64,000 nt of DNA. It comes from Phycisphaerales bacterium. GTDB taxonomy: Bacteria > Planctomycetota > Phycisphaerae > Phycisphaerales > UBA1924. Numbering within the stretch: position 1 is the stretch's first letter; each line of letters begins with the position of its first letter. Shown piece after piece: positions 60,266-64,000 of the stretch. The notes under the pieces are model-generated. The model was not told where the DNA came from, ran no database searches, and saw only the letters and a program-made list of their open reading frames with translations. The translations under genes were made by a program, and so were the position numbers. Where the stretch lies: positions 62,001 through 126,000 of the forward strand of contig JAIEUA010000006.1 in assembly GCA_019744815.1 (NCBI GenBank), written 5' to 3'.

Positions 60266-61993
60266 TCAGGGGCAAACCAACGTGGCGTAGGCCTGCGCAA
60301 AGCGGACGAAGTCCGAGTCGGAGGTGAGGCCGTCGCGATCCAGGTCGCCCGGCCCGCCGGCGAGCTCGGAGAAGTACTCCGAGAAGACGATGAAGTCGTA
60401 GTCGTCGACGATCCGGTTCCCGTCGAAATCGCCCGGGCACGCGGGGCGGAGGACGTTCCGGCACAAGGCCGAGGAAGAATCCGTGAACTCGAGTCGGAAG
60501 ACGAACGAGCCGGAGGCGTTGATGGCGCTGGGCTGCCCGTCCTGGTTGTTGCCCGCCCAGAAGTTCGGGATGCCCGAGACGGTCTTGGTGATCCCGGGCG
60601 CGACCGTGACGCGGTCGCCGCTGGCGACGACCTTGCTGATCTCGCCGCTGGGGTAGCTGGTCATGAGCACGCGCTCGAACGCGTTGTTCGGCGTCGGACC
60701 GGACATCGGGGCGACGAGGAAGAGCTCGCCGTTGGGCCCGCACGCGGCGTAGGGCGAGAGCTCGCGGAGACGGCGCTGCCCGAGCATGCCCGGAGCGCCG
60801 TCGTTGGCGCGGAGCCGCTGCACCAGCGTGCCGTTGGAGGTGGCGCTGAAGAACGCGTTGTCGTTCTGGCTGGTGACGAACTGGCCGGCCAGCGAGGCCT
60901 TGAAGTGAATGTGGTTGTTCGCGTCGATGATCAGCGACGAGTAACTCGCGAGGCTGACGGCTTCGCCCAGCGCGGTGACGGGCGTGGTTCTGGTCGCGAC
61001 GGGCTTGATGCCGGTCGGGGTCGTGGTCCAGATGCCGTGGGCGAACTTGCTGGGTGAGTTCCAGTCCTCGTGGTCGGCGAAGAACGCGATGGTCCCGGCC
61101 CCGTTCATGCGGTGCATGCCCGGGAGCACGCGGCGGATCTGCAGCGTGATCTGGTCCCCGCCCTCACCCGGAGTGCCGACGAGTGTCCCGCCAAAGGACT
61201 GGATCGTGGGGGTCCAGTTGGTCGCGATCCAGCGGGCGCTGTCGTTCCAGGGGTTGACCAGCGGGCCCTGCACCACACCGCCGAACGCGGCCTTGGAGTT
61301 GTTGTTGAGGATGGGCGAGAGCAGGTCGCGGACGGTGGTGGAGGGCTGCGAGATGATCATCATGTCGCCCCCCTTCATGACGGTGCGGAGCACCCCGCCG
61401 CTGTAGAGCCAGGCGCTGCCCTGGTTGGCGTCGGTGATGCCCGGTCCCTGCAGCGAGGCGTTGAAGGCGATCTGACCCGAAGCGTTCATCACCGGCTCAC
61501 CCAGGTCGCGGAAGGTGACGCCGTTGGCCAGCCCCGGGGCCTGCATGCCGACGCTGGCGATGACGGTGACCGTGCCGGCTCGCGTGGCGCGGAAGATCGA
61601 GAGCTTGCCCGCCCCGGTGCCCGATCGGGCCGCGAAAGCGACGGCGTCGGCGTTGTTGAGCACGATGGCGGAGCGATCCAGGCGTTGCAGCGCGCCGAGG
61701 TTCGAGGGCATCGCCTGCCCTTCGCGCACCAGCAAACGCCAGTTGCCCGGCACGCCGATCCAGATGCCGGTCTTGTTGGCGCTGGCGCTCGTGAGCGTGG
61801 CCGCGAACGCGTACGTGCCCAGATCGTTGGTCACCGGCGCGCCGAAGCTGGCGAAGACCGTGCCCGCTTCGGTGTTGGGTGCTGGCGTGCCCGAACGCAC
61901 GAGCACTTCGAGCGGCGCGGTGTCCGCGCGGGCCGACGAAAGTCCTTGCGTCGTCGCCAAAGCGACGCAGAGCGAAACAACGATTTTGTGCAT
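60266..61993 (-). CDS. Secreted GC-type dockerin protein with repeat domain
   Basis: 575 residues from ATG 61993, with GAGGG upstream. Signal peptide HKIVVSLCVALATTQGLSSARA. The body has repeated segments typical of a beta-propeller or choice-of-anchor domain (TNDLGTYAFAATLTSASANKTGIW, MNASGQIAFNASLQGPGITDANQGSAWLYSGG, NNNSKAAFGGVVQGP). The C-terminal dockerin is CPGDFDGNRIVDDYDFIVFS plus DLDRDGLTSDSDFVRFAQAYATLVCP. It is the sixth dockerin carrier in the window. The partner is unknown and no cohesin is seen. Confidence 0.85.
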   Translation of the reverse strand: MHKIVVSLCVALATTQGLSSARADTAPLEVLVRSGTPAPNTEAGTVFASFGAPVTNDLGTYAFAATLTSASANKTGIWIGVPGNWRLLVREGQAMPSNLGALQRLDRSAIVLNNADAVAFAARSGTGAGKLSIFRATRAGTVTVIASVGMQAPGLANGVTFRDLGEPVMNASGQIAFNASLQGPGITDANQGSAWLYSGGVLRTVMKGGDMMIISQPSTTVRDLLSPILNNNSKAAFGGVVQGPLVNPWNDSARWIATNWTPTIQSFGGTLVGTPGEGGDQITLQIRRVLPGMHRMNGAGTIAFFADHEDWNSPSKFAHGIWTTTPTGIKPVATRTTPVTALGEAVSLASYSSLIIDANNHIHFKASLAGQFVTSQNDNAFFSATSNGTLVQRLRANDGAPGMLGQRRLRELSPYAACGPNGELFLVAPMSGPTPNNAFERVLMTSYPSGEISKVVASGDRVTVAPGITKTVSGIPNFWAGNNQDGQPSAINASGSFVFRLEFTDSSSALCRNVLRPACPGDFDGNRIVDDYDFIVFSEYFSELAGGPGDLDRDGLTSDSDFVRFAQAYATLVCP

Positions 61994-62417
61994 GCTGCCC
62001 TCGTCTACACCGGTGCCGGAGCGCCTGGATGCCACACAACCTCATACCCGTAGCGTGAAAGAATCGGCGCGCCAACAGATTTCGAGAAGATTTCCCTAGG
62101 TTTTGATGCTGGCCGGCTCCGCCAGCAACCCCAACGCTCCGAACAAATTCCGTGAACCGTTGGCCTGTCGCGGGCGCTGGATCAGGGGAGGGGTTCCGGC
62201 CGGGACCCCGCGGCGGCCGCGCCCCTCCTTGACAACCCTTTTGCCCCTCGTTTGCTCCTCTTTTGGTCCTCTGCGGCCCCATCCCTCCAGCGGTCCCGGG
62301 CCGGCCGCGCGATCTTGCTCAGGCGACGTTTCCTGCAACCAACAATCAGCACCGCACGATGAACTCGTGCGTCCATGTGCGGCGGCCCCACCGGGCCGCC
62401 CGATCCGGAGAACTCAC
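61994..62417. other. Divergent intergenic region
   Basis: This 424-base region lies between divergent genes. TTGACA occurs at 62229 on the plus strand, with only TTGCTC at the expected -10 distance. I see no gene, terminator or recognised repeat; a short G/C hairpin around 62105-62125 is the only structure. Confidence 0.4.
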
Positions 62418-63941
62418 ATGCCCCAGCTTCCACGCACCCTCGCACTGATCGCCGTTCTGGTTTCGGGAGGGACACTCTCGCTCGACTGCCTCGCCCAGGC
62501 ACCCAACTCCAACCCCGCCCCCAACCCCGCACCCAAGCCCGGCGATTCCAAGGGCGTGGACACCATCGATCCCAAGATCCTGGAGGTCCTGCAGAGTGCC
62601 CGGGCGGTGATGAACGATGTCCAGAGCCTCAGCTACACCGCGGACGTGATCGGCGCGATGCCCGATGGCAACCGCAACTCGGTGATCAAGGCCAACGTGG
62701 TCGCGGAGCGGGGCGATCAGGGCAACTGGAAGTACGACGTCGAGGGCACGTTCGCGATCGAGGGCAAGGGCGGCGGGAAGCGCGAGAGCGAGTTCGCCAT
62801 CCGGGCCGCGTTCGACGGGACCGAGCTCCTGGTGGTCGACACGCGCCGGAAGCTGGTGCGTCAGACCGAGCCCAAGGAGATCGAGAACGTCCGCGTGCAG
62901 ATGAACCAGGGCAACGCCGCTACCTCCGTCGCCTGGGAGCTCTTCACCGACCCGGTGCTGAACGGCTGCGACATCGCGGTGAAGGCCGAGTTCGAAGCGC
63001 CGCAGACGATCGACGGGCTCGAGTGCGACGTGATCTGGTTCGTGCCGCCCAAGGCCAAGACCGCCGCCGGCACGGCGAGCGAGTCCGCGATCGTGCCCAG
63101 CAAGATCTACTTCGCCAAGCGCGACGGCCTGCCCCGGCGTTTCGAGATCTTCCGCCCCGCGACCGCAACCCTCCCCGCCGACAAACGCGGGGAGCCAAGC
63201 CGCACGCTGACCCTCAGCAAGTTCGTCGCCAAGGCCGAGCTGAGCGGCAAGTCGTTCACACTCGAAACGCCCGACGGCTACACCGTCACCGACGGCGACG
63301 GCCGACGCAAGCCCAAGACCGCCGCCCCCAAGCCCAAGCCCGAAACGACTCCGGCCAGCACGCCGGACATGAAGCCGGAAACCAAGCCAGACAACAAGCC
63401 AGACAGCAAGCCCGACACCGCCACGCCCACCACGTACAAGCACCCGCTGCTGAACTCCGACAACAACCTGATGAGCATCGGCTCGATGGCGCCCGCCTTC
63501 GACCTCAAGGACTTCGAGGGCAAGAGCGTGAAGCTGTCGGACTTCAAGGACAAGGTGCTGGTGCTCAACTTCTGGGGCACCGGCAGCGATCAGTCCAAGG
63601 ACGCCGCCCCGGCCGTGCAGAAGGTGTTCGCCAAGTACCAGAGCAAGGGCGTCGCGGTGCTGGGCCTCAACACCGAGTCCAACCCCAAGGCCGACCCGCA
63701 GAAGTTCATGAAGGACAACGGCCTCACCTTCCCCAGCGTGACCAAGGCCGAGACCATCGCGGGCCTGTACCGCCTCAAGAGCTGGCCGACCTTCTACGTC
63801 ATCGGAAAGAACGGCAAGGTCGTCTGGGCCGGGCACAAGCTCCCGTCGCCCCCCGGCGGCGGCGGCGGCACACCCGCGGCGGTCGACTACCTCGAGAGCA
63901 ATCTCAGCCAGGCGATCGACAAAGCGCTCGCGGAGAAGTAG
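62418..63941 (+). CDS. TlpA-like thioredoxin-fold protein without active-site cysteines
   Basis: 507 residues, GGAG before ATG 62418. Signal peptide ALIAVLVSGGTLSLDCLAQ, an N-terminal beta-rich domain (VMNDVQSLSYTADVIGAM, KYDVEGTFAIEGKG) that resembles outer-membrane lipoprotein carrier-like folds, a Lys/Pro linker (KPETTPASTPDMKPETKPDN), then the thioredoxin-like domain MSIGSMAPAFDLKDFEGKSV. The usual TFWATWCGPC active site is NFWGTGSDQSKDAAP: both Cys are replaced, so disulphide exchange is not possible. The cis-Pro segment LKSWPTFYVIGKNG is intact. The protein is secreted or periplasmic with unknown non-redox function. It is the last gene in the window; 63942-64000 shows nothing more. Confidence 0.85.
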   Translation: MPQLPRTLALIAVLVSGGTLSLDCLAQAPNSNPAPNPAPKPGDSKGVDTIDPKILEVLQSARAVMNDVQSLSYTADVIGAMPDGNRNSVIKANVVAERGDQGNWKYDVEGTFAIEGKGGGKRESEFAIRAAFDGTELLVVDTRRKLVRQTEPKEIENVRVQMNQGNAATSVAWELFTDPVLNGCDIAVKAEFEAPQTIDGLECDVIWFVPPKAKTAAGTASESAIVPSKIYFAKRDGLPRRFEIFRPATATLPADKRGEPSRTLTLSKFVAKAELSGKSFTLETPDGYTVTDGDGRRKPKTAAPKPKPETTPASTPDMKPETKPDNKPDSKPDTATPTTYKHPLLNSDNNLMSIGSMAPAFDLKDFEGKSVKLSDFKDKVLVLNFWGTGSDQSKDAAPAVQKVFAKYQSKGVAVLGLNTESNPKADPQKFMKDNGLTFPSVTKAETIAGLYRLKSWPTFYVIGKNGKVVWAGHKLPSPPGGGGGTPAAVDYLESNLSQAIDKALAEK

Positions 63942-64000
63942 CCCGATCCGGCCGGCTTGAGCACGCTCGACAGCAGCCAGTCTGTGCTGCCGCCTTTGCC

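Overview
The window comes from a high-GC, Gram-negative-type bacterium, most probably a planctomycete of the Phycisphaerae. The main evidence is the C-terminal module 'CPADxNxDxxVDDxDFxxFxxAYxxLxC' (called a GC-type dockerin in that group, from memory), which ends six secreted proteins here. Supporting evidence is the pair of PEP-CTERM-like proteins, a type IV pseudopilin, a BamA-type outer-membrane protein, zinc-ribbon 'CRYNLRGL' membrane proteins, and intergenic spaces full of palindromic repeats. This lineage assignment is an inference; no rRNA gene is present to confirm it.

Layout. 1-6.1 kb: a cobalamin riboswitch with its promoter, pointing left out of the window, then a small membrane protein, an AsmA-like protein, a 4-oxalocrotonate tautomerase, an Ohr-type peroxidase, a two-domain ABC permease and an M24 aminopeptidase. 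6.2-10.1 kb: three tandem secreted beta-helix paralogs. 10.4-12.7 kb: accB-accC, split by a four-helix-bundle gene that sits between inverted G-rich tracts. 12.9-21.6 kb: glmM/pmm-type mutase, a PTPS/QueD-family enzyme, polyphosphate kinase, Omp85 and a pseudopilin. 22-31.8 kb: three large paralogous GC-dockerin proteins with a dockerin-bearing endonuclease I between the first two. 31.8-38.9 kb: two glycosyltransferases, an ABC ATPase, a GNAT acetyltransferase and asparagine synthetase. 39-43.3 kb: a CusF-like lipoprotein, a CBS protein, a FapA-like protein and a secreted protein. 43.7-48.9 kb: a uracil-DNA glycosylase, a hyaluronidase-like (GH56-like) secreted protein, a glycosyltransferase-epimerase pair and a DIP1984 protein. 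49-64 kb: a lipoprotein, a minimal zincin, a zinc-ribbon membrane protein, a CDGSH protein, twin PEP-CTERM proteins, a 13-repeat propeller protein with dockerins, a second epimerase, another dockerin protein and a cysteine-less thioredoxin-fold protein.

How the genes work together. Most of the window is core metabolism (fatty-acid initiation, phosphosugars, polyphosphate) interleaved with envelope and secretome genes. The secretome genes are the distinctive part. Six proteins share one C-terminal calcium-loop module, which implies a common anchoring or export partner that is not encoded in this window. The glycosyltransferases and epimerases suggest surface-polysaccharide assembly.

The strongest unexplained signals are non-coding. 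A roughly 170-bp composite hairpin element occurs four times (one copy partial) with compensatory base changes in one stem. There are at least five long inverted-repeat elements, and a short palindrome that occurs both between genes and inside a glycosyltransferase gene. I see no CRISPR array, insertion-sequence transposase, tRNA, rRNA or phage gene.
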